In this document: piece after piece, positions 8,635 through 17,128 of the stretch
How positions within the stretch are numbered: position 1 is the first letter of the stretch
How the letters are laid out: each line of letters starts with the position of its first letter
Assembly: GCF_030551755.1 (NCBI RefSeq)
Contig: NZ_JAUPEC010000017.1
Span: forward strand, 1-64,000
Length of the DNA: 64,000 nucleotides
DNA from: Pseudocolwellia sp. AS88
GTDB lineage: Bacteria > Pseudomonadota > Gammaproteobacteria > Enterobacterales > Alteromonadaceae
Reading direction: 5' to 3'
Program-made: the position numbers and the translations under genes
Notes under the pieces: generated by a model
The model's database searches: none
Told to the model about the DNA's origin: nothing
The model's input: only the letters and a program-made list of their open reading frames with translations

Positions 8635-10560
8635 ATGACAGACTTTCATTTTATTCGTCCGTTATGGTTTTTAGCTCTTTTTGCTTTATTTTTAGCAATG
8701 TATTTATTAAAAAAAATGCGAGTGAGTCAATCGGGTTGGCAAGGCTTATTACCTAAACATTTAGCTAATGTATTAATTACTAACTCACAAGCTAATAAAC
8801 CCTTTTCATTAACTATACCTTTTATTTTAGGCGTACTTGCTATCACCGCAATGGCAGGACCTAGCTGGCAAAAACTACCACAACCAGTTTATCAATTAGC
8901 TCGTGGATCAGTATTAATTATGGATATGTCTTACTCGATGTACTCCACCGATTTATCACCTAACAGATTAACTCGTTCACGTTATAAAGCCGTTGATTTA
9001 CTCGATAATATTAATGAAGGAGAAATGGGCTTAATTGCTTATGCTGGCGACGCTTTTATTATTAGCCCGTTAACTGAAGACATTAATAATATTAAATTGT
9101 TACTTCCTTCATTGTCTCCAGATTTAATGCCTGAGCTAGGCAGTGATCCAATGCGCGCCCTAATACTTGCTGATGAAATGCTAAAAAATGCAGGTCATCA
9201 AGACGGCGATATTTATTGGTTTACTGACGGTATTGAGAATAGCGAAGTTCAAGACATTACAGAGTGGTCTAGAGAACATAATTACCGACTGAACATTTTA
9301 GGCGTAGGTACCAAAAACGGTGCGCCTATAAAATTAAGTAATGGCGAATTCATGAAAGATAATAGCGGTGCTATTGTCATCCCAAAATTACGAGGTAATT
9401 CACTTAAAGGTGTTGCTCAACGTGGTAATGGTCAATATGTACGATTGCAGAACAATAACAGCGACATACAAAAGTTACTTAAAAACAACCAACTTCTTTC
9501 AGGTTCGGGTGAAGAGCAACAAAAAGAAAGCTCAAACACAGGAGACCAATGGCAAGAAGCAGGTCCATATTTAGTACTTATCATTCTTCCTTTTGTTTTA
9601 ATGTACTTTAGGAGAGGACGATTACTAGCCATTCTACCTTTAGTGCTATTTTTAACGCCTTCAGATCAAGTGTATGCAGATGTTTGGAGTGATTTATGGA
9701 AAACCAGAGATCAACAAGCTCAAAATAAATTTGACCAAGAAAAGTATGCAGAAGCTGCTCAGCAATTTAAAGACCCTTTATGGCAAGGTAGCGCGCATTA
9801 CAAAGCGGGTAACTTTGAAGATGCGTTAAAGTCTTTCCAACAAAGTGACAGCGCCGAAGCATTATATAATCAGGGGAATGCCCTAGCTAAGCTAAACAAG
9901 TTAGACGAAGCAATAGAGAGTTATGAAAAAGCATTAGATAAAAATCCAGATTTAGAAAGCGCCAAAGCAAATAAAGCATTGCTTGAACAACTCAAAGATC
10001 AGCAGCAACAATCAGATCAAAACCAAAAAGGTGATGATCAGCAAAATGGCGATCAACAAGAATCTGAACAAGAAAATGATAACAGCCAAGAGAGCGACGA
10101 AAATCAAGATAACCAACAGCAAGGTGATCAACAAAATGATTCTGAAAATGATCAACAAAACGATCAGCAATCTAGCCAAGAAAATAGCGAACAAGATAAT
10201 GAGCAAGACGGCGAGCAACAAAACTCTGATTCAAAAAATGAAGAAAACTCAGATAGCGAATCAGAACAGCAACCTCAGCCAAATGAATCTGAAAATGAAA
10301 ACCAAGATGAAGCCACTGAACAAGAATCACAAGCTGTAAATGAACAAGAAAACACTACAGATGAAAACCAAACAGAAGAGCAAAATGCTCAAGCTGCTCG
10401 AGCCGCAGAGAAATTAGCGCAAGAAGCAGAACAAAAGCACCAACAAATATTAAACAAAGTGACAGACGACCCATACCAATTACTACGCAATAAAATGCAG
10501 TTGGAATACAAAAAACGTCGTCAAAATAGAAGTACTTTAGGAGAAACCAAAAAGTGGTAA
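8635..10560 (+). CDS. BatB/BatC-type VWA plus TPR protein
   Basis: 641 residues from the ATG at 8635; AAGGAG at 8621-8625 is 9 bases upstream, so the GTG at 8626 is less likely. Order: two N-terminal transmembrane helices, VWA domain with LIMDMSYSMYSTD (near residue 94) and FTDGIENSE, two hydrophobic segments near 305-345, three to four TPR-like repeats (residues about 360-450, e.g. EALYNQGNALAKLNKLDEAI), then a roughly 150-residue tract very rich in Gln, Asn, Asp, Glu and Ser (DNA about 9990-10435), ending in a conserved-looking DDPYQLLRNKMQLEYKKRR. The combination is a BatB plus BatC fusion common in gammaproteobacteria. The low-complexity tract is probably a flexible periplasmic linker. 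Confidence 0.88.
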   Translation: MTDFHFIRPLWFLALFALFLAMYLLKKMRVSQSGWQGLLPKHLANVLITNSQANKPFSLTIPFILGVLAITAMAGPSWQKLPQPVYQLARGSVLIMDMSYSMYSTDLSPNRLTRSRYKAVDLLDNINEGEMGLIAYAGDAFIISPLTEDINNIKLLLPSLSPDLMPELGSDPMRALILADEMLKNAGHQDGDIYWFTDGIENSEVQDITEWSREHNYRLNILGVGTKNGAPIKLSNGEFMKDNSGAIVIPKLRGNSLKGVAQRGNGQYVRLQNNNSDIQKLLKNNQLLSGSGEEQQKESSNTGDQWQEAGPYLVLIILPFVLMYFRRGRLLAILPLVLFLTPSDQVYADVWSDLWKTRDQQAQNKFDQEKYAEAAQQFKDPLWQGSAHYKAGNFEDALKSFQQSDSAEALYNQGNALAKLNKLDEAIESYEKALDKNPDLESAKANKALLEQLKDQQQQSDQNQKGDDQQNGDQQESEQENDNSQESDENQDNQQQGDQQNDSENDQQNDQQSSQENSEQDNEQDGEQQNSDSKNEENSDSESEQQPQPNESENENQDEATEQESQAVNEQENTTDENQTEEQNAQAARAAEKLAQEAEQKHQQILNKVTDDPYQLLRNKMQLEYKKRRQNRSTLGETKKW

Positions 10561-12263
10561 GAAATATTATTCGTATAATCGCCTCTTCAATAGCGGCAAG
10601 CTTATTACTTATTCAATCAGCTTTTGCTTTAACACAAGTAACCGCAACAATTGACAAAAATCCAGTCATGGATAAAGAATCTTTTGTTCTTCAAGTTATT
10701 GCTGATGACGATGTTGATACAAATGCTTTAGATACATCGCCTTTACTTAAAGACTTTATTGTTGGCCGAACATCAGTTAGTACACAAACAAGTATGGTGA
10801 ACTTTGACACCACACGAACAACAAAATGGACAACGGTTCTAATTGCTCGTGCACCCGGTAAATATACCATTCCAGCTCTCACTGTCGAGTCAGTATCTAC
10901 AGCTCCTATTTCAGTTGAAGTATTAGAAGCAAGTAGCCAAGGTGCTGCTAAAACACAAGATATCTTTATCACTACGGATATCTCAGCAAAAGAAGTTTAC
11001 GTGCAACAACAACTTACTTTAACAGTAAAATTACATTTTGCTGCTGAATTAAAGCGTGGCAGTTTGTCAGAGCCAACATTAGATGGGGCGTCAATTAATC
11101 AAGTAGGTAAAGACATCGAAAATGACTCGATTATTAATGGCAGACGTTATCGAGTTATCGAACGAAATTATGCAATAAACCCGCAAAACAGTGGTGAATT
11201 TGTTATTAAAACACCGATATTTTCTGGTGAAATAATCTCGCCATCAAGCCGTCGTAGTCAATTTCTTAGCTTTACAGATACCAAACCAGTTACTGTTTTA
11301 GGTGAAGATATTCATCTTAGCGTAAAACCTATTCCTGATAACTACCAAGGAGTATGGCTGCCAAGCGAAATCCTGACCTTACATCAAGAATGGCAGCCAG
11401 ACGGTGAAAGCTTTATGGTAGGCGAGCCCATTACTCGAACACTAACATTAACAGCAGCAGGACTCTCAGAAGAGCAACTTCCTCAATTGGAAATGACCTC
11501 CCCTTCAGGTATCAAAATTTATCCTGACCAAGCAGAACTTCATACAGGAATAAGTAACGGTCGATTAGTCAGTCAGAAAAAGCAAAACTTTGCCTTAGTA
11601 GCAAGCAGAGTCGGTACATACGAACTACCAGAAATTCGTTTACCTTGGTGGAATACGGTTACCAATAGAATTCAATATGCTGTCATTCCAGCAAAAACTG
11701 TCACCATAACACCTAACGATGAAATGGTAGAAGAATCAAAAATCACAGGTGTTCGTTCAGATAACACTAATGTAGAGACAACGAATTCTGACTTATCAAT
11801 GCTACAAAATGACAAGACTTCTGCAGATGTTCAAACGGTTATTGTAACTAAAACATCATGGTTACAGTGGTTATTTCTAGCACTTTGGTTATTAACTTCT
11901 TTAGCTTGGTTACTTTCAGTTTTAAGTAAAAAGTCAATATCTACAAAACAAGTAACACCAGTAAAAAATAATCACTATAAAACTTTATTGAAAGCCTGTG
12001 ATAGTAACAATGGCGAGCAAGTATTAAAATCACTAGTCACTTGGGCTGATGAACATTTCCCAGATAAAAACGTATCAACACTTGACGATGTAAAACGTAT
12101 TATTAATGACACAAGCTTTAATGAAGAATTAACTAACTTACAAGCATGTTTCTTTGGTAAACAGACTCAACAATGGCAAGGACAAAAGTTAAAAACGCTC
12201 ATTATTGAAATCAATAAGCGACCTAAAAGTAAGCAAAAAGAAATTGTAACGTTAAATCCTTAA
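10554..12263 (+). CDS. batD: BatD-type periplasmic protein
   Basis: 569 residues. GTG start at 10554 inside the previous gene, with AGGAG about 11 bases upstream. Signal peptide at residues 1-25 (ASSIAASLLLIQSAFA), then repeated beta-sandwich domains typical of BatD (VTATIDKNPVMDKESFVLQV; ITTDISAKEVYVQQQLTL), and a transmembrane helix near residue 440 (WLQWLFLALWLLTSLAWLLSVL) followed by a short cytoplasmic domain of about 100 residues. Last gene of the Bat operon. BatD is thought to support the BatA/BatB complex in the periplasm. Confidence 0.85.
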   Translation: MVRNIIRIIASSIAASLLLIQSAFALTQVTATIDKNPVMDKESFVLQVIADDDVDTNALDTSPLLKDFIVGRTSVSTQTSMVNFDTTRTTKWTTVLIARAPGKYTIPALTVESVSTAPISVEVLEASSQGAAKTQDIFITTDISAKEVYVQQQLTLTVKLHFAAELKRGSLSEPTLDGASINQVGKDIENDSIINGRRYRVIERNYAINPQNSGEFVIKTPIFSGEIISPSSRRSQFLSFTDTKPVTVLGEDIHLSVKPIPDNYQGVWLPSEILTLHQEWQPDGESFMVGEPITRTLTLTAAGLSEEQLPQLEMTSPSGIKIYPDQAELHTGISNGRLVSQKKQNFALVASRVGTYELPEIRLPWWNTVTNRIQYAVIPAKTVTITPNDEMVEESKITGVRSDNTNVETTNSDLSMLQNDKTSADVQTVIVTKTSWLQWLFLALWLLTSLAWLLSVLSKKSISTKQVTPVKNNHYKTLLKACDSNNGEQVLKSLVTWADEHFPDKNVSTLDDVKRIINDTSFNEELTNLQACFFGKQTQQWQGQKLKTLIIEINKRPKSKQKEIVTLNP

Positions 12264-12278
12264 TAATTATTACATACT

Positions 12279-12324
12279 AACTGTTGGTATTTTGGCTTAT
12301 AACAAGCTCAAAATATCAACAGTT
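12279..12324 (+). terminator. Large stem-loop behind the Bat operon
   Basis: 16-bp arms (12279-12294 and 12309-12324) with one mismatch, and an inner GCTT/AAGC pairing. There is no T-run after it, so it may be a transcript-end stabiliser or a Rho-assisted terminator. Further on, GCGAT (12488-12492) and ATCGC (12500-12504) can form a small hairpin in the leader of the sigma-factor gene. Confidence 0.4.
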
Positions 12325-12541
12325 AATTCATCCTATACAACACATAAACTGGTCAAAATACAGACAATAAATACAGTTAAACAGTTAAAGTTATATAAAT
12401 AGAGCAAATATCCTTATTATTATCCTAAAACTTTCAATGAAATTCGCAAAATCTCTGTAAAAATGTCATAGTTATCATTTAATATTAGCGATTGTATGTA
12501 TCGCCTCTTTTAATTATTCACCACGTTGTAAAGTTATTTAG

Positions 12542-13111
12542 ATGATAAAAAAACTTTTTGGAAATAAAAAACCACCCGAGCAGGTCTCTTCTAACATGGC
12601 TACTAAACAAGTTAGATACGAAGCACTCGTTAAAGCTCTTCATGCTGATTTATATCGCTATGCATACTGGTTATGCCGCGAAAAACAAGTAGCTGAAGAT
12701 TTGGTGCAAGAGACCTTTTTACGTGCTTGGCGCGCTTTAGACTCTTTAAAAGATGAAAAAGCAGCTAAGTCGTGGCTGATCACTATTTTAAGGCGTGAAA
12801 ACGCCCGTCGTTTCGAAAGAAAACGATTTGAAATGAGCGAATATGAAGAAGCCACGATAACTGATACCCAATCAATGAGCTCAGAACAAGACATTGAAAA
12901 CCATTGGTTACGTGAAAAGATAGGCTCACTTCCTGAAGAATATAGAGAACCTCTAGTTTTACAGGTAATAGGTGGTTTTAGCGGTGAAGAAATCGCAGAC
13001 CTTCTATCTTTAAACAAAAACACAGTAATGACACGATTATTTAGAGCAAGAAATCAGCTCAAAGAAGCATTAGAGAAAGAACCAGAAGTACGAGGTACAT
13101 ACAATGGATGA
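12542..13111 (+). CDS. ECF-type RNA polymerase sigma factor
   Basis: 189 residues. Sigma region 2 is LHADLYRYAYWLCREKQVAEDLVQETFLRAWRALDSL around residues 33-70 and sigma region 4 is LPEEYREPLVLQVIGGFSGEEIADLLSLNKNTVMTRLFRARNQL. It is of the RpoE-like size class. The basic N-terminal extension (MIKKLFGNKKPPEQ) may be real or the start may be the ATG at 12596; neither has a strong ribosome-binding site. The next gene overlaps by 8 bases and encodes a membrane protein with the layout of an anti-sigma factor, so the two form a sigma/anti-sigma pair. I could not find a GGAA-N16-CG promoter in front of it. Confidence 0.88.
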   Translation: MIKKLFGNKKPPEQVSSNMATKQVRYEALVKALHADLYRYAYWLCREKQVAEDLVQETFLRAWRALDSLKDEKAAKSWLITILRRENARRFERKRFEMSEYEEATITDTQSMSSEQDIENHWLREKIGSLPEEYREPLVLQVIGGFSGEEIADLLSLNKNTVMTRLFRARNQLKEALEKEPEVRGTYNG

Positions 13112-13817
13112 ATTACAATTTAGACGTAGTATATACGAAGATCCTCACAGCACAGACGAAGACATACTCAACGCGAAGGCATCGGATCCTAGTAAACAAA
13201 AGTTTGCTAAAGAAATTCAACAGCTAGATGATAAAATATTAAACGCATTAAAAGTGCCTGTTCCTGATGACATGGTACAAAAGCTTATTTTACGTCAAGC
13301 ACTTGAAAGCCATCAGCAACAAAAAAAGAAGAAACGTGTACATTTAGCGCTAGCCGCTTCTGTTGCGTTTGCTATGGGCTTGACCCTTAATTTCATGAAT
13401 TTTTCAACTGCTTACACAACAGTTGGCGACTATGCTTTTGCTCATACAGAATTTGAAGCGAGTCACTTTTCGAATGCTGACGAAGCTAAAGTTTCTTTAG
13501 CCTCTTTAAATAAAAAGATGGCAGCGTTTCATGGTAATTTTTCAGACAACCTAGGCCAATTAATATTTGCTGACTATTGTCGATTTGATGGAATGAAAAG
13601 CCTACATTTAGTTTTTAAAGGAGAAACATCTCCGGTAAATGTATTTATTTTGCCTAATGATGTAGATATAGCATTTACTAACAGTTTTTCTAATCAACAA
13701 CTTAATGGTAAGTCTATGCAATTTAAAGACGCAAATATTATTGTTGTAGGTGATAAGAGCGAAGCTTTAGATAAATGGCAAGATAACATTAAATCAAATG
13801 TAACTTGGTCTATTTAG
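13104..13817 (+). CDS. DUF3379-type anti-sigma factor
   Basis: 237 residues. N-terminal cytoplasmic part of about 75 residues (FRRSIYEDPHSTDEDILNA), a single transmembrane helix near residues 80-98 (VHLALAASVAFAMGLTLNF) and a periplasmic domain of about 135 residues with ADYCRFDGMKSLHLVF. This is the DUF3379 layout, found next to ECF sigma factors. It overlaps the sigma gene and very likely holds it at the membrane. The signal it senses cannot be read from the sequence. Confidence 0.8.
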   Translation: MDELQFRRSIYEDPHSTDEDILNAKASDPSKQKFAKEIQQLDDKILNALKVPVPDDMVQKLILRQALESHQQQKKKKRVHLALAASVAFAMGLTLNFMNFSTAYTTVGDYAFAHTEFEASHFSNADEAKVSLASLNKKMAAFHGNFSDNLGQLIFADYCRFDGMKSLHLVFKGETSPVNVFILPNDVDIAFTNSFSNQQLNGKSMQFKDANIIVVGDKSEALDKWQDNIKSNVTWSI

Positions 13818-13847
13818 TTTCTTAATCAGACCATTTTCAAGGCTCAA

Positions 13848-13880
13848 AAAAAAGGTTAGTCATTACGACTAACCTTTTTT
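13848..13880. terminator. Bidirectional terminator
   Basis: AAGGTTAGTC (13852-13861) pairs with GACTAACCTT (13867-13876); A-run before and T-run after. It separates the convergent anti-sigma and putP genes and can serve both strands. Confidence 0.8.
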
Positions 13881-13964
13881 ATGTCTACTCAATAATTATT
13901 ATCATAATATAAATAACCTGATCAACTTAGTTAAATTAATCAACTCGATATTATTGAAACACTA

Positions 13965-15449
13965 TTAATGTTGTTCTTCTACTTTATCAAAGATATCTTC
14001 GATTTCACTCGATGCTTTGTATGTAAATTTACTTACAATCAGAATCGTTAATGTACATACAATAAAGCCTGGTACGATTTCGTACACAATAGAGCTTAAT
14101 GATTGCCCATTAATACTTACAGGTAAGTAAATCCAAAGTAAAACAGTCGTGGCACCAGTAATTATGCCTGCTAGAGCACCATCTTTAGACATCTTTTTCC
14201 AGTACAAGCTTAAAATAACTACCGGACCAAATGCCGCACCAAATCCTGCCCATGCATTACTCACTATATTTAATATTGAGCTATTAGGATCTTGCGCAAG
14301 CAATATGGCTAACAACGCAACTACAACAACTGAAATTCGACCTACTAACACTAAATGTTTGTCTGAAGCTTTCTCATTACAAAACATCAAATAAAAGTCA
14401 TTTGTTAAAGAGCTTGATGTCACTAATAGTTGGGACGAAATCGTACTCATAATTGCAGCTAAAATCGCAGCCAACAAAAAGCCAGCAATTAAAGGATGGA
14501 ACAGCAACTGAGATAAAACGATAAAAATGGTTTCAGGATCTTCAACCTTCAATCCTGTTGCAGAAGCGTAAGCAATACCCGCAAATCCAGTACCTAAAGC
14601 TCCAATAACAGCAACAATCATCCATGTCATACCAATATTTCTAGCAAGAGGAATATCCTTAACAGAACGAATTGCCATAAATCTAACAATAATATGAGGC
14701 TGACCAAAGTAACCTAAGCCCCATGCTAAAGCTGAAATAATAGATATAACACCCATATTATGGAACATATCTAAAAGATTAGGATTAATAACTGCAACAC
14801 TATGCTGTAATTCGCTTAAACCACCTACTTCCATAACAACAACAGTAGGAACTAAAATAAGCGCGACAAACATAATACAACCTTGAACAAAGTCAGTTAA
14901 GCTTACCGCTAAAAAGCCTCCAAACAAGGTATAGCCAACAACAACACCTGCAGTAATATATAAACCTAGGTGATAAGATAAACCAAAAGCACTTTCAAAA
15001 AGTTTACCACCAGCAACAACTCCCGAAGAAGTATAAACGGTAAAAAACACCACAATAACAAGAGATGCTACTACTCTTAAAACATGGGTATTGTCCTGAA
15101 AGCGATTTTCAAAGTAATCAGGTAAGGTTATCGCATCATTAGCGAGTTCTGTGTAAGTGCGTAAACGAGGAGCAACGATAAGATAATTCAGAAAAGCGCC
15201 AGAAACTAATCCGACAGCCACCCAAACACTGCTGAAACCCGTAACAAACATAGCTCCAGGAAGTCCCATGAGCATCCAACCGCTCATATCAGAAGCACCT
15301 GCAGACAATGCTGTGACTGATGGACTTAAACTTCTCCCCCCCAACATGTAACCCGATATATCTTTTGAGGATTTTCTATACGAATATACGCCTATGTATA
15401 TCATTACAGCAAAATAGGCTGCTAGTGAAATAATACTGCCTAACTCCAA
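13965..15449 (-). CDS. putP: Sodium/proline symporter PutP
   Basis: 494 residues, about 13 transmembrane helices, SSS family. It shows the PutP hallmark segments SGYMLGGRSLSPSVTALSAGASDMSGWMLMGLPGA near the N-terminus, the GYFGQPHIIVRFMAI motif and GAAFGPVVILSLYWKKMS. Function in the family is sodium-coupled proline uptake, for osmoprotection or as carbon and nitrogen source. No putA is seen in the window. It is a single-gene unit ending at the bidirectional terminator. Confidence 0.92.
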   Translation of the reverse strand: MELGSIISLAAYFAVMIYIGVYSYRKSSKDISGYMLGGRSLSPSVTALSAGASDMSGWMLMGLPGAMFVTGFSSVWVAVGLVSGAFLNYLIVAPRLRTYTELANDAITLPDYFENRFQDNTHVLRVVASLVIVVFFTVYTSSGVVAGGKLFESAFGLSYHLGLYITAGVVVGYTLFGGFLAVSLTDFVQGCIMFVALILVPTVVVMEVGGLSELQHSVAVINPNLLDMFHNMGVISIISALAWGLGYFGQPHIIVRFMAIRSVKDIPLARNIGMTWMIVAVIGALGTGFAGIAYASATGLKVEDPETIFIVLSQLLFHPLIAGFLLAAILAAIMSTISSQLLVTSSSLTNDFYLMFCNEKASDKHLVLVGRISVVVVALLAILLAQDPNSSILNIVSNAWAGFGAAFGPVVILSLYWKKMSKDGALAGIITGATTVLLWIYLPVSINGQSLSSIVYEIVPGFIVCTLTILIVSKFTYKASSEIEDIFDKVEEQH

Positions 15450-15783
15450 GTATTTCTCCTTAGTAGTTTTCGTTAATTATAATGTATTTATTCATTTTAC
15501 GATGGTTTTCGTGCCCCTTTATAACATATTTGAACAATCTATATAACCGTCACTTGTATATGGTTAAAAACACCTAATCTGTTGAAAAGTTGAAAAACTT
15601 GATGAAATATATCCATATTTCCAATATATTCTATTAACGATATTAAGTAGCTAACATGATTAAATTTATCTATAATTTAATCATATTTGTTAAAGTTTTT
15701 TTATCTCGTGTAGAGTTTATTTTTAAGCAGCAAAGAATTTATCTAAGCAGCTATAGTTAAATAAATGTAACACTAGGGGATTT
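15450..15783. other. Divergent intergenic region, putP / EAL-HDOD
   Basis: 334 bp, AT-rich, must contain the two divergent promoters. I could not make out a confident operator or RNA gene here. Confidence 0.5.
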
Positions 15784-17004
15784 ATGTATTTTTACGCGGC
15801 CAGACAGCCTATTTTAGATCTAAACAAAAAATTATACGCTTACGAGTTACTATTTCGTGACAGCATAAATAATGTCTTCCCTGATATTGATGGCGATGAA
15901 GCAACCAGTAAAATGGTAGAAGCAAGCAAATTTAATATGGGCATTGCCGACTTTACTGCAAATAAATCTGCTTTTATAAACTTTACGCTTGAAACCTTGA
16001 GTCAAGGTTATCCTGAAATGTTATCTCCTGACGAACTCGTTGTTGAAATTTTAGAAACTATCAAGCCAGGTAAACGTTTATTAGCTTTATGTAAAGATTT
16101 GTATGAGAAAGGATACACCCTAGCGTTAGATGATTACGAACATCAAACAGTTTGGAAGCATTTTTATCCTTATGTAAAAATCATCAAAATAGATTGGCAG
16201 AAATCTAGTACTGAAGAAATTAAAGAAATAATCGAAGCTGTTGCTGATCAGCCTCATATAAAATTACTTGCTGAAAAAGTAGAAACTTATGAAGAATACA
16301 ACCAAGCCGTCGAACTAGGTTGTGTGCTATTTCAAGGTTTCTTTTTTGCTAAGCCTGAGATGATGAAAACAAAAACCCTTACTCCTTCTCAAATGGCAAT
16401 GGCAGAACTACTTTACGAAACATCTAAGCCTGAATTAGATCTTGCAGGTATTACGTCTGTTTTTGAGAGAGATGTCAGTCTTTCATATAAATTACTCCGC
16501 TACGCAAATTCAGCCATGTTTAAACGTAGAAACGAAATATCTACTATAAAACAGGCCCTAGTTACACTAGGCTCGATAGAATTAAAACGTTTTATGGGAT
16601 TAATGTTTGCTTCAAATGTTAATCCAGATAAACCTTCTGAACTTATTAACTCGGCTATGGCGAGAGCTAAATTCTGTGAACTTGCTGCAAATAACATTAA
16701 AAACAACGTTGATAGCTCAAAAGCCTTCTTAACAGGTTTACTGTCTTTAATTGATGCAATATTAGATGAAGATATAGAAAGCATTTTAGCTAAATTACCG
16801 TTAGCACAAGAAATCAAAGACTCATTGTTAACGCGTGAAGGTGATATAGCTCAATTAATTCAATTAGTAGAATTTATTGAGCATGCGCAATGGGATGAAT
16901 CGGCTGTAACAATGGATAAACTAGGTTTAACAAAAAATCTGGTGATTAAAGATTATAACGACGCTATAGCTTGGGCAGATGAACAAAGCCAATATCTGCA
17001 ATAA
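15784..17004 (+). CDS. EAL-HDOD signalling protein, CdgJ/YuxH type
   Basis: 406 residues. N-terminal EAL-like domain (about 1-200): YAARQPILDLNKKLYAYELLFRDS, VEILETIKP, LALDDYEH and IIKIDWQK mark the usual positions, but the E-A-L motif reads E-L-L, and the DDFG loop reads DDYE, so c-di-GMP hydrolysis is unlikely. C-terminal HDOD domain (about 200-390): SVFERDVSLSYKLLRYANSAMF and TIKQALVTLGSIELKRF. The same architecture in Vibrio cholerae CdgJ affects motility and biofilm. No signal peptide; cytoplasmic. Stands alone between PutP and the beta-glucosidase. Confidence 0.88.
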   Translation: MYFYAARQPILDLNKKLYAYELLFRDSINNVFPDIDGDEATSKMVEASKFNMGIADFTANKSAFINFTLETLSQGYPEMLSPDELVVEILETIKPGKRLLALCKDLYEKGYTLALDDYEHQTVWKHFYPYVKIIKIDWQKSSTEEIKEIIEAVADQPHIKLLAEKVETYEEYNQAVELGCVLFQGFFFAKPEMMKTKTLTPSQMAMAELLYETSKPELDLAGITSVFERDVSLSYKLLRYANSAMFKRRNEISTIKQALVTLGSIELKRFMGLMFASNVNPDKPSELINSAMARAKFCELAANNIKNNVDSSKAFLTGLLSLIDAILDEDIESILAKLPLAQEIKDSLLTREGDIAQLIQLVEFIEHAQWDESAVTMDKLGLTKNLVIKDYNDAIAWADEQSQYLQ

Positions 17005-17040
17005 CTATCTAAGGTAAAGATCCCTTCCTATTTAAAAGAT

Positions 17041-17075
17041 AAAAAAGCCGAGTAAATATTAATGTACTCGGCTTT
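17041..17075 (-). terminator. Intrinsic terminator behind the GH3 gene
   Basis: AAAGCCGAGTA (17044-17054) pairs with TACTCGGCTTT (17065-17075). On the minus strand the stem is followed by six T, so it mainly ends the GH3 transcript; on the plus strand only three T follow. Confidence 0.8.
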
Positions 17076-17128
17076 CACCTAAATAAGCTTACATTTTATT
17101 TTAACCAAACTAATTCATTCCTATTTAA

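Noticed and set aside
9983-10339. 118-codon frame rich in Lys/Asn
   Set aside because: It is the frame-shifted reading of the low-complexity tract in the BatB-type gene.
5083-12263. MoxR/VWA operon as an MoxR-vWA-type defence or ternary system
   Set aside because: The gene order and domains are those of the common Bat operon of gammaproteobacteria; no nuclease or effector is present.
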